This document shows, one piece after another, positions 7,988 through 15,610 of a stretch of DNA of 57,744 bases. The translations under genes were made by a program, and so were the position numbers. The notes beneath the pieces are model-generated. The model saw only the letters and a list, made by a program, of their open reading frames with translations. It had not been told where the DNA came from and did no database searches. The stretch lies in the NCBI GenBank assembly GCA_035518095.1, contig DATIXX010000076.1, forward strand, positions 1-57,744, in the 5' to 3' direction. Position 1 is the stretch's first letter, and the number at the start of each line of letters is the position of its first letter. The stretch comes from Burkholderiales bacterium (lineage in GTDB: Bacteria > Pseudomonadota > Gammaproteobacteria > Burkholderiales > JAHFRG01).

Positions 7988-8492
7988 TTATCCAAAGCTG
8001 CTCCCCTCGGGAGCCGAGGGTAACCGGGTGGAAGTGAGCAAACACGAACTGCAGAAGCGTTGCAAATCTTTCGAAACGGAGAAGCTGCCCGACCTGCGTC
8101 GACGGGGCCCGCGACCTCAAACCCCAGTCAGCCGACGGTCGGAATTCCGGCCGCAGCCAAGGCTGCACTTCTAACCATGTTCGCTGTAGCGTTTGTTGTG
8201 AAGGTATGCAGGGTTTGAGGGTGTCGCGCTTTGTCCACCGGATTAGGTTCCATGGTCGGCAAATAGCCGTTGGGCGTCATGAAACTCAAACACAGAAAGG
8301 GATTACGGCCGAAATTATCCGCGATACCGGTATATCCAGAATCCTCACACGACGGAATGCATCCCTCCAAATAGTCCCCGTTGCCTGATTGATATTAAGT
8401 TCTCGCAAGCTTCAAGTTTTGGTAGGTTGCCGCCCGCTGTAATGGGCGTACGTTCTAGTTTCCTCTGCTGCCGACAATTCTGACGAAATCTC
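7988..8492. other. Gene-free stretch with one repeat copy
   Basis: Frames at 7971-8174 and 8206-8388 are open but show no ribosome binding site, and their composition is not protein-like. The second covers the dispersed repeat at 8274-8384. I see no real gene. Confidence 0.5.
8274..8384 (+). repeat. Dispersed repeat family, copy 6 (long 5' part)
   Basis: It begins GCGTCATGAAACTCAAACAC and pairs with copy 2 (3324-3434). It also shares the TCCGCGATACC...TATCCAGAAT block with copy 1, which links the long and short forms of the repeat. Confidence 0.7.
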
Positions 8493-9581
8493 TTACGGGC
8501 GTTCCGGCACACACGCTAGCCCACCGGCTGGCGAACGGCACATGCCGGAAATCGCGTCGCCGCGGGGGGATATGAACTGGCACTTCGAACCGGATGATAG
8601 TCCCGTGCAAGCAGCGATCGCTTCGGCAGGCGGTTGCCGCATTCGGCCCCGACCATTGCCGGGAGGCGAGCCGCCGCCGGCGCGCCCCGCCATGCTGACG
8701 GGCGTGCCGCGGAAGCAGCCGACCGTGTATGGGTATTCGCGCGTGAGAACGTAGTGATACATGCTTATTTCCTCGCCGTCCCACAGGATCTTGCTCACGC
8801 GCCCGTGGCATTCGTCCAGGTCGGCGTTGGTGAGCTCTTTGCCGTGTTCGTCGTACATGCTGTAGATGCCGAACCCGTCGAGTGCATAGCCAATCAGCGT
8901 ATTCTCGGCTCCGGCGCCTGGAATGCATGGAGTCGGACCATGGTAATGGTACTCGCCAGTCATCTGTGGGTGGCCGTCGCAGCGGTCCTGCACTTCGTGC
9001 GCGACCGCATCGCGGCCGCTGTCGTCAAGCGCGCTGAAGAACGCAACCCCGTTCAAAGCAATACCGATCATTCCCATCGGGACGCAACTCGGCGCAGCGG
9101 CGAGCGTGGGCAGAAGCGGTAATGAAAAAGCGATTTGCTGCGCTTCGATGTGGTTGGGATTGCGGTCGATCTGGTAAGCCGGATCGGTCGGCTGGATTGG
9201 AAAGATACCGGTCGTATGATTGACCGGCAGGCCATTACCCCTGATGCGCCGCTCGCCGTTTGACATGGCAACCGTCAAAACCGCATCCGGCCATTCCACG
9301 TCGCCTTGCACCCATATCTTTTTGGTTGCGTCCCAGGTCGAACCGTGGATCCAGCCGCCCGCGTGCACCGCGCCGCCGCCGCGAAACTGCGACCGGCACG
9401 AATACACAGACCCGCGCACAGGCCCGGTACTTACCTTGCCGTCGCCAAGCGGCAGCATATGCGGATCAAGCACGTCGATTCGTGACGATTGAGCGCGGCA
9501 ATCATTTACCCCTGCGCTGGCTGCGAAGAGCAGAACGCTCAAAAAGGCAAGGCCTGCAAATGCGGAATAAGAACGTGTCAT
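8493..9581 (-). CDS. Secreted YHYH-domain protein
   Basis: The 362-residue protein has a signal peptide (AGLAFLSVLLFAASAG) and the signature GEYHYHG of the YHYH family, plus the typical LIGYALDGFGIY motif just after it. Cysteines and histidines elsewhere (CDGHPQ, DECHG, MYHYVLTREYPY) fit a metal-binding or disulphide-containing periplasmic fold. The family function is unknown. A proline/glycine-rich stretch near residues 300-315 separates a cysteine-containing C-terminal tail. It has no operon partner. Confidence 0.85.
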   Translation of the reverse strand: MTRSYSAFAGLAFLSVLLFAASAGVNDCRAQSSRIDVLDPHMLPLGDGKVSTGPVRGSVYSCRSQFRGGGAVHAGGWIHGSTWDATKKIWVQGDVEWPDAVLTVAMSNGERRIRGNGLPVNHTTGIFPIQPTDPAYQIDRNPNHIEAQQIAFSLPLLPTLAAAPSCVPMGMIGIALNGVAFFSALDDSGRDAVAHEVQDRCDGHPQMTGEYHYHGPTPCIPGAGAENTLIGYALDGFGIYSMYDEHGKELTNADLDECHGRVSKILWDGEEISMYHYVLTREYPYTVGCFRGTPVSMAGRAGGGSPPGNGRGRMRQPPAEAIAACTGLSSGSKCQFISPRGDAISGMCRSPAGGLACVPERP

Positions 9582-9629
9582 TTCTTTCCCCGGCTATTCG
9601 TGTAGCCAATTATAGAACCAAATAGCCGG

Positions 9630-9737
9630 ACTCTACCGGTCAATCTGGAATCCCCACGCGACGGAAAGCACCGCTCTCAATGACCCGCTAGATTCGACCC
9701 CGAATCGCGGAACCACTACTCAAGGTCGGGTATCCGA
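9630..9737 (+). repeat. Dispersed repeat family, copy 7
   Basis: GAATCCCCACGCGACGGAAAG with CACCGCTCTCAATGACCCGC forms the core. CCCCGAATCGCGGAACCACTACT then aligns with the second half of copy 1, where CCCGAATCGCCGATCCACGACT stands. Confidence 0.65.
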
Positions 9738-9834
9738 CGAAAGAGGAGGTCTCACGAAATCTGGCGCAGCATGTGGAGGAATTATTCCGGGGTAGAGATT
9801 TTCTTGCCCGTGACCAGCTCCTTTTTCACTCAGG

Positions 9835-9863
9835 TTGAAATGATCTTTACACTGGTACAGAAT
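9835..9863 (+). promoter_or_regulatory. Sigma70-type promoter of the superoxide-reductase-like gene
   Basis: TTGAAA at 9835-9840 is followed after 17 bases by CAGAAT at 9858-9863. A strong AGGAGG ribosome binding site lies just before the ATG at 9899, giving a leader of about 30 bases. Confidence 0.45.
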
Positions 9864-9898
9864 AGGTCGGTCAGGTCAAGGTCAAACGAGGAGGAAAC

Positions 9899-10339
9899 AT
9901 GGACAAGCGCAGTTTTATCCGATTGAGTTTTGTCGGAAGTACGGTCGGTATCATCACTCCGAAGACGGTGTTCGCTGCCGCCATGGACTGCGGGCTGAAT
10001 TCGAAGCTCGCAGGTGGTGTTTTTCATACCGAGGATGCGCTCGGTCGCTGGAACAAGGGCATAGCTTCGCTTCACCTTCCAAACTTGGAGAAGCAAGTAT
10101 CGGGCGGTGCGGCCCAGTTACACGCAGCGTCCAAGCACCCGATGGTTGCATACGGCCACTACATCATCAAGCATGAATTGTTGAACACGGACTTTCGGTT
10201 CCTGCAGGAGCACCGCTACGACCCGGCGAAGGACAAGGCGCCGGCTGCCGCGTTTGATCTCGGAACTTATAGAGGCAACGTTTACGTGCTGACGATTTGC
10301 AACATCCACGACGTGTGGATGAATATGATCGAGGTGTGA
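9899..10339 (+). CDS. Exported desulfoferrodoxin / superoxide reductase family protein
   Basis: The 146-residue protein carries the iron ligands of superoxide reductase: H59 (in SLHLP, like the KHVP site), H80 in KHPM, H87 in GHYI, and C134 with H137 in CNIHDVW. Spacing between H80 and H87 is one residue longer than in the classical enzymes I remember. The N-terminus (DKRSFIRLS followed by a hydrophobic segment to VFAAA) looks like a Tat-type export signal with a KR pair, so the protein should act in the periplasm. The expected role is one-electron reduction of superoxide to peroxide. The gene has its own promoter and a strong ribosome binding site; no rubredoxin partner lies nearby. Confidence 0.8.
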   Translation: MDKRSFIRLSFVGSTVGIITPKTVFAAAMDCGLNSKLAGGVFHTEDALGRWNKGIASLHLPNLEKQVSGGAAQLHAASKHPMVAYGHYIIKHELLNTDFRFLQEHRYDPAKDKAPAAAFDLGTYRGNVYVLTICNIHDVWMNMIEV

Positions 10340-10390
10340 GGAATCAGGGCATTAAGAGGATAAGCGGCGGAAAAAAGTTTTTTCATGATC

Positions 10391-10525
10391 CCGGCTTATT
10401 CCGACACCGGGCGCGATTGAAAGCACCGCTCGAAATAATCCGCAGGCCGTAGTTTTGACCTCTACTCGGGTACCGCCACTTAACGCCGGCTATCGCCCCC
10501 AAGCAGACATTCAACGCCCAACTTC
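10391..10525 (+). repeat. Dispersed repeat family, copy 8 (with tail)
   Basis: It shows the core GCGCGATTGAAAGCACCGCT, then AATAATCCGCAGGCCGTAG, CTCGGG, ACGCCGGCTATCGCC, and the tail AAGCAGACATTCAACG, which copy 1 also has. It is the most complete copy of the 3' part and lies between the superoxide-reductase-like and transglutaminase-like genes. Confidence 0.75.
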
Positions 10526-10628
10526 AGCCGCCCGCGCCGCAGTTGCTAAGATGCGCAAAAAAAGCGCCTTTCCAGCGACGGGAGCGATTAAATTGATCAT
10601 GGCCCGCTTCGGGGGGCCAGGATTTCAG

Positions 10629-11729
10629 CTATTGCGCGAGTGTCTTATAGGTCAACTCGCGCGTCCAGTTCGTGTATTGCTTGCCGTTCACCTCGACATA
10701 CATCTTCGTAAGCGCGTTCACCGGTCCGTCGTCCTGCGGTGGCTGCATCATCAGGTCACGTCCCATCGACCACACGACCCTGCGGTCATCAAGATTCCCG
10801 AAATAGTAATCCACCTTGCTTGTGTCGAGGCCGTGATAGCCGGTAGCGGTGGTCAGCTCGACGAGCTTTTCGTTCTTCTCGGTAAGCGGAAACTTCTTGC
10901 CGTAAATGTTGGCAAGTGAAACGTCGAGCGGCAGCCAGCCGTAGTTGGGCGCATAAAATTCGATCCAGCAATGATAGCTGGCGTCGACCTTGACACCGTT
11001 GAGCGTAGGCTTCAGCAGCGAGCCATATACCATGCGAACGGGAATGCCCGAGGCCATCGCGAGCGAGGCAAAAAGAGAATGGAAATCGGTGCAATTGCCT
11101 GTTTTGGTCATGAGGCAATAGTCGGTACTGCCCACCGGTGAAGCCTTCAGATGGTCCGGGTCCTTCACCCAGTAGTCCACATTCTGGAGCGTCCAGTCGT
11201 ACAGCTTGCGGGCCGCGATGATCGGATTCGATTCTTCGCCGACAATCGAAGCCGAAAGCTTTCTGACGGGATCGTTCACGACGACGTAGGTGGTAGGCAG
11301 AAGGTAACGAGCCAGGGCCTCGCGCTCGGCGTCCGTTAGCGGGCGTGTCTTGGAGGGATCGATGCTATTGCGAATCTCCGATCGCTTCAAATCGAATGTC
11401 TCCGTGATCGTGATTGTCGGCTCGATGGATCCACTCGCCTCGACATAACCAACCCGGTTGCCCCAGGAATCGCTGTCGAAGCTGACAGAATACGGGCTTG
11501 CCACCTTAAAATTCGTAATCACGGAATATCCGTCGTCGTTGGGCACCGCGAACCATACTCGCACCCTGTGGGCATCCTTGGGGACTTGAACCGTCAACAC
11601 ATTCCGTATTTGGAATGACGAGTGTTCCGCTTGAATTGTTTCAGCGCCAGCGGTGGAAGCAACCCAGTTCAACGAGAACAAAAGCAGCCCTTGCAACGCG
11701 GCGCAAAAATACACAGATCGTCGCAGCAC
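10629..11729 (-). CDS. Exported transglutaminase-like (papain-fold) protein
   Basis: The 366-residue protein begins with a signal peptide ending near STAGA. An N-terminal beta-rich region precedes a transglutaminase-like core with the full catalytic triad: C213 in GNCTDFHSLF, H253 in YHCWIEFY and D269 in PLDVS. Bacterial members usually act as proteases or amidases outside the cytoplasm; the substrate is unknown. There is no neighbour in an operon. Confidence 0.8.
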   Translation of the reverse strand: MLRRSVYFCAALQGLLLFSLNWVASTAGAETIQAEHSSFQIRNVLTVQVPKDAHRVRVWFAVPNDDGYSVITNFKVASPYSVSFDSDSWGNRVGYVEASGSIEPTITITETFDLKRSEIRNSIDPSKTRPLTDAEREALARYLLPTTYVVVNDPVRKLSASIVGEESNPIIAARKLYDWTLQNVDYWVKDPDHLKASPVGSTDYCLMTKTGNCTDFHSLFASLAMASGIPVRMVYGSLLKPTLNGVKVDASYHCWIEFYAPNYGWLPLDVSLANIYGKKFPLTEKNEKLVELTTATGYHGLDTSKVDYYFGNLDDRRVVWSMGRDLMMQPPQDDGPVNALTKMYVEVNGKQYTNWTRELTYKTLAQ

Positions 11730-11883
11730 CGGAGTTTCCTCCTATAAGATCCTGGACATAGTCATAGGCAAAAGCCTGGAGCGCTTTCTAGCGACTCGAC
11801 CCATCCTTATGCGTGTGTGGGTGCAGAGTTTTTAATGGTCGTGTTCGCTAGCGGTCATTGACGAACTGGCGAAAAAAACCAGC

Positions 11884-13392
11884 TTACAGCCGGATGGTAA
11901 CGGCTTTGTTCTCAATGAAGTTTGAGAGGACAGCCTCACCCATCTCGCGGCCCCATCCCGATTGTTTGTAACCGCCAAACGGCAACGCTGCATCGAAGAT
12001 GTTGTAGCAGTTGACCCAGACCGAGCCGGCCTTCAACTTCGCAGCGAGAGTGTGGGCCCGACTCAGGTCGCGCGTCCAGATACCCGCCGCCAGTCCATAC
12101 ACCGTATCGTTGGCTTGCCGCACCAGGTCCGCATCCAGTTCTTTGAACGGCATGGCGGTGACGACCGGCCCGAAGATTTCTTCCTTCACGACCTTCATGT
12201 TCGGCTTGGTATCCACCAGGACCGTAGGTTCGACAAAGTAACCTCTACCCGGCTTACGTTTGCCGCCGGTGATCGCTTTGGCGCCTTCCTGCAAGCCTGA
12301 CTCCAGGTGCCCGCAGACACGGTTTTGTTGGCTGTCGGAGACCATTGGTCCCATCTCACTGGTCGGATCGAGCCCCGGCCCCAGCTTGATGTTCTTGGCA
12401 ATCTCGGCCACACCCTCAACCACCTTGTCGAAAACCGGCTTCTCAACGTACAGACGAGAACCGGCGCAGCAGCACTGGCCGTGGTTGAAGAAGATGGCGC
12501 TAGCCGCGCCGGGGATGGCTATGTCCAGATCCGCATCCCTGAGGACGATATTCGGTGACTTGCCACCCAATTCGAGGGTCAACTTTTTCAAATCATTGGC
12601 AGCAGCTTTGACGATCAGTTTGCCTACTTCCGTTGAGCCCGTGAATGCCACTTTCTCGACGCCGGGATGCGCGGCAAGTGCCGCACCAGCGGTTTCGCCA
12701 AAGCCAGTGATGATGTTCACTACTCCGTCCGGCAACCCCGCCTCCAGCAGAATCTCGCCGACTCGCAAGGCGGAGAGCGGTGTCTCTTCCGCAACTTTCA
12801 ATACCGCCGTACAGCCAGTCGCCAATACCGGCGCCAGCTTCCAGGCAGCCATCAGCAGAGGGAAATTCCAGGGAATGATCTGCCCGACTACACCAATCGG
12901 TTCCGGACGCGTGTAAGCGTGGTACTGAACACCTGGTGTGTAAAGAACGGACAACGGGATGGTCTTGCCTTCGATCTTGGTGGCCCAACCGGCCATGTAG
13001 TGGAATATGTCAGCAGCCAGAGGTACGTCAGCGGCGCGGGCGACTCCGACCGGCTTGCCGTTGTCGAGAGATTCCAGTTCAGCAAGCTCGTCTAGATACT
13101 TAGTGATCAGATCGCCGATCTTCCAGATCAGCTTGCCGCGTTCCGATGGCGTCATCGATGGCCATGGACCCGACTCAAAGGCGCGACGGGCAGCCTTAAC
13201 AGCGGCATCGACATCCGCTTTATCGCCTTCCGCGACCTGCGTGACTACTTCGCCGGTGGCGGGATTGATAACCGCGAATGTCTTGCCGGAAGCCGCGGAC
13301 ACCCACTTGCCGTCAATTAACAACTTCTTTGGCCCGCGCAGGAATTGCGAGACCGGTTTTGACACTAAAATCTCTTTCAAGACGGCGCTCAT
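11884..13392 (-). CDS. NAD-dependent aldehyde dehydrogenase (ALDH1/betaine-aldehyde type)
   Basis: The 502-residue protein has the complete aldehyde dehydrogenase set: PWNFP at 174-178, the NAD-binding FTGSTEVGK at 250-258, the general base E274 in LELGGK, and the nucleophile C308 in GQCCCAG. It oxidises an aldehyde to the acid with NAD(P), but substrate choice cannot be read from sequence. I use the ATG at 13392, preceded by GAGG 9 bases upstream, instead of the longer frame from 13419. A 290-base gap separates it from modA, so co-transcription is doubtful. Confidence 0.9.
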   Translation of the reverse strand: MSAVLKEILVSKPVSQFLRGPKKLLIDGKWVSAASGKTFAVINPATGEVVTQVAEGDKADVDAAVKAARRAFESGPWPSMTPSERGKLIWKIGDLITKYLDELAELESLDNGKPVGVARAADVPLAADIFHYMAGWATKIEGKTIPLSVLYTPGVQYHAYTRPEPIGVVGQIIPWNFPLLMAAWKLAPVLATGCTAVLKVAEETPLSALRVGEILLEAGLPDGVVNIITGFGETAGAALAAHPGVEKVAFTGSTEVGKLIVKAAANDLKKLTLELGGKSPNIVLRDADLDIAIPGAASAIFFNHGQCCCAGSRLYVEKPVFDKVVEGVAEIAKNIKLGPGLDPTSEMGPMVSDSQQNRVCGHLESGLQEGAKAITGGKRKPGRGYFVEPTVLVDTKPNMKVVKEEIFGPVVTAMPFKELDADLVRQANDTVYGLAAGIWTRDLSRAHTLAAKLKAGSVWVNCYNIFDAALPFGGYKQSGWGREMGEAVLSNFIENKAVTIRL

Positions 13393-13684
13393 AACTGTCA
13401 ACCTCCTCTCAATAATCAAATCAACTGGGCATAAATTGAGTCTAGCCTGCCAGTCGTTAAATATGGTGCCGTGACGGCGACCAACCGGGGCATGGGAATG
13501 TACCTCAAGGTATTTACTGATTAAGCGTGCAGACTATTTTCAGCAATAATCAAAATTTTTACCCTTATTGCTCACAATGTAAATATGAAGTCTGTTACAC
13601 ACCCGGCCCCGCGGTACTACCAAATCGACACGCGGACTGAGTTGCAGTTTCTACAACACTTCCGACTTTACGCGCAGCATCGGG

Positions 13685-14485
13685 CTAGCTCGCCATGCCA
13701 AACCCGTATTTATTCCAAATTTCGCGCGCTGCAGGCGAACTCAAATAAGATAGAAAAGCGCGTGCGGCGCTGGATTGGCTGGATGCGACAACTGCTGCCG
13801 GATAAACAATCGGCGGGTGCGCGTTGGCGGGAAATTCGGCAACGATGCGGACTTTGTTATCGATCAACGCATCCGTTCGGTATACAATGGCGAGCGGCGC
13901 TTCCCCGCGCGAGACCAGTGCCAGCGCGGCCCTGACATTTTCCGTCGGGGCGACCCGCTTCGCAACCGAAGCCCAAACACCTAAATTTTCCAGCGCCGCG
14001 CGGCCATATTTGCCAGCTGGAACACTATCCGGATTGGCCATCGCCAATCGTCCGTCTCCGAGCAGCCGGGCCAAAGGAAATTCAGGAGCGATTTCAGTTT
14101 CAATCCGGCTGTCAACCGGTGCGATCAGCACCAAACGGTTGCGCAACAGGTTAATGCGCGTACCGGATTGGAGCAGCTTGCGCGCCTCCAAATAGTCCAT
14201 CCAATCCAGGTCGGCGGAAATAAAGATATCCGCGGGCGCGCCATTCTCGATTTGCTTGGCCAACGCGGAACTGGCCGCGTAAACCCCAACTGCTTTATTG
14301 CCACTGGCGGCTTCATATTGACTGATGACATCGTCGAGGGCGTCTTTGAGACTGGCTGCAGCGAACACGGTGAAGTTGTCCGCGAACGCCGGCACTGCCC
14401 ATACAAACACCGCCAAAGCGATTGTGATCCCTCTAAAGAGCCTTTGCTTTCGAGAAGCGGTTCTGCTCGACATTAAATTTCTCAT
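13685..14485 (-). CDS. modA: Molybdate ABC transporter substrate-binding protein
   Basis: The 266-residue protein has a signal peptide (ITIALAVFVWAVPAFA) and then the ModA opening FAAASLKDALDD. Further ModA features are the segment ending GAPADIFISAD, and ANPDSVPAGKYGR. It binds molybdate or tungstate in the periplasm. A near-perfect AGGAGGGCG ribosome binding site precedes the ATG, only 15 bases after the DsrE-family gene, so it ends the GcvH-like/DsrE/modA operon. The membrane and ATPase partners modB and modC are not adjacent; they must lie elsewhere, or this protein has another role. Confidence 0.9.
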   Translation of the reverse strand: MRNLMSSRTASRKQRLFRGITIALAVFVWAVPAFADNFTVFAAASLKDALDDVISQYEAASGNKAVGVYAASSALAKQIENGAPADIFISADLDWMDYLEARKLLQSGTRINLLRNRLVLIAPVDSRIETEIAPEFPLARLLGDGRLAMANPDSVPAGKYGRAALENLGVWASVAKRVAPTENVRAALALVSRGEAPLAIVYRTDALIDNKVRIVAEFPANAHPPIVYPAAVVASSQSSAARAFLSYLSSPAAREIWNKYGFGMAS

Positions 14486-14500
14486 TTCGCCCTCCTAATA

Positions 14501-14878
14501 TTAATAGCTCAGTGTGCTCCAAGTTTCATCTAAAACACGACCCATAAATGCCGCGGCTCCACCAACGCCGCTGTATTCCTCAATGAGTTTGGCTGGATCC
14601 ACGCCGTGCGCCGCCATTGCGTCACTGCAGGCAAAGAATTTGACGCCGTGTGCGGCCGCTTGACACATGTGTTCATAAATACTCATATCGCGGTTTTTCC
14701 CCGCGTAGAGATTTGCCGCCGCCCCCGGCACCAGCAAGAGCACCGATTTGCTGGTGAAATAGATTTCGACCTCCACGTCCATCGCGGCCGCGGCGGCCGC
14801 ATGGAAGAATGGCGTCGCGCACAGATGCGGCTGATCAGGACTGGCCCCCCAGAGCAGAATGGCAAGTTTTAATTTCAT
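14501..14878 (-). CDS. DsrE/DsrF-family protein
   Basis: The 125-residue cytoplasmic protein has the DsrE-like fold pattern: a hydrophobic first strand (KLAILLWG), an alanine-rich helix, VEVEIYFTSKSVLLLV, and VKFFACSDAMAAHGV. Cysteines are C20, C72 and C84; C84 lies where DsrE-type proteins often carry the sulfur-binding cysteine. Such proteins relay sulfane sulfur between carriers. Its ATG overlaps the TGA of the GcvH-like gene (ATGA at 14875-14878), so the two are translationally coupled. This context next to a selenoprotein module is unusual and hints at sulfur or selenium transfer, which is inference. Confidence 0.75.
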   Translation of the reverse strand: MKLKLAILLWGASPDQPHLCATPFFHAAAAAAMDVEVEIYFTSKSVLLLVPGAAANLYAGKNRDMSIYEHMCQAAAHGVKFFACSDAMAAHGVDPAKLIEEYSGVGGAAAFMGRVLDETWSTLSY

Positions 14879-15333
14879 GAAGGGGGAGGTTCCTGTCCGA
14901 ATTCATTCACCAGATTTAGATACATGTAGCGAATCACCGCTTTGGCAATGTCTGCCCCGGTCACAAGCAGCGCCGAGTCCCTTTGCCAGGCAGGTGGATT
15001 GAGCTTGACTAACCATCCCCTGCCATAAGGGTCCCGATTGACCAAGGCCGGATGCTCGCGCACATCCTCGTTGATTGCGACGATTGTGCCAGCAACAGGC
15101 GCATGCGCCGAGCGTACGATTTTCGACATTTCCAGCACGGCGAATGAACGATCTCGCTCGATTGCCATGCCAACCTGTTTTGGCATAAACGCAAAAAATT
15201 CCCCCGAGATATGTACGCCAAGCGATGTGAGGCCAACCGTAACCATGCCATCAGCATCCATCCGGGCCCAAGTGTCCTGTTCCACGAGATAGTGCAAATC
15301 ATCCGGGAATGAAAATCCACGCACCGTGACCAT
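14875..15333 (-). CDS. GcvH-like lipoyl-domain protein
   Basis: The 152-residue protein aligns with glycine cleavage H protein. The lipoylation region is LEMSKIVRSAHAPVAG, with K71 where H protein has its lipoyl lysine, followed by HPALVNRDPYGRGWLVKL like the H-protein LVN-PYGxGW segment. No other glycine cleavage genes are in the window. GcvH-like proteins outside the glycine cleavage system include the lipoate-binding protein of the sHdr sulfur-oxidation pathway. A GGAGGTGA ribosome binding site precedes the ATG. With the overlapping DsrE gene and modA it forms a three-gene set just downstream of tRNA-Sec. Confidence 0.75.
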   Translation of the reverse strand: MVTVRGFSFPDDLHYLVEQDTWARMDADGMVTVGLTSLGVHISGEFFAFMPKQVGMAIERDRSFAVLEMSKIVRSAHAPVAGTIVAINEDVREHPALVNRDPYGRGWLVKLNPPAWQRDSALLVTGADIAKAVIRYMYLNLVNEFGQEPPPS

Positions 15334-15379
15334 TACTCACCTCCCAAACCGCGAAAGGTCTTATCGATGGATTTAATAT

Positions 15380-15395
15380 CGCGGCTTTCGCCGCG
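15380..15395 (-). terminator. Hairpin downstream of tRNA-Sec
   Basis: CGCGGC-TTTC-GCCGCG forms a six-pair stem 65 bases past the 3' end of tRNA-Sec. It lacks a T-run, so it may be a weak terminator or a processing signal rather than a full stop. Confidence 0.3.
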
Positions 15396-15459
15396 CTGGG
15401 GCCGAAAAGCGTTGTAACGGCCGCATGAAAATAAGGCAAACCAGGTCGACAGGAAAGAT

Positions 15460-15555
15460 TGGCGGAAGAGAATGGGAGTCGAACCCACCCGGCAGCGCAT
15501 GGCGCCGCCAACCGGATTTGAAGTCCGGCCGTCCCACCGGAGACGAATCTCTTCC
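15460..15555 (-). tRNA. selC: Selenocysteine tRNA (UCA anticodon)
   Basis: The 96-base gene begins GGAAGAGATTCGTCTCCGG and ends in an encoded CCA. The anticodon loop ACTTCAAA carries TCA, which reads UGA. The 8-base acceptor stem (GGAAGAGA/TCTCTTCC is split by the variable arm and T arm), the long variable arm (GGCGGCGCCATGCGCTGCC region) and the overall sequence closely match bacterial tRNA-Sec. It directly follows selB in the transcription direction, 55 bases away, so selA, selB and selC are adjacent. Confidence 0.95.
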
Positions 15556-15610
15556 TGATGGTAAAGCGATACCGCGCTCGAAACGCGATGCCCATGCCTG
15601 CGAAGCGAAA

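Larger units (their letters stand above)
9582..9898. other. Spacer with a repeat copy and a promoter
   Basis: The stretch separates the divergent YHYH and superoxide-reductase-like genes. It contains repeat copy 7 (9630-9737) and a sigma70-type promoter for the downstream gene (9835-9863). No other gene is visible. Confidence 0.5.

Noticed and set aside
7971..8174. 67-codon frame after the ceramidase-like gene
   Set aside because: It overlaps the end of that gene, has no ribosome binding site and is full of R, P and Q typical of a non-coding frame.
8206..8388. Open frame of 60 codons on the plus strand
   Set aside because: It is largely repeat copy 6, whose opposite strand is equally open.
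10602..10619. Terminator after the transglutaminase-like gene
   Set aside because: GGCCC...GGGCC can form a short stem, but no T-run follows in the gene's direction.
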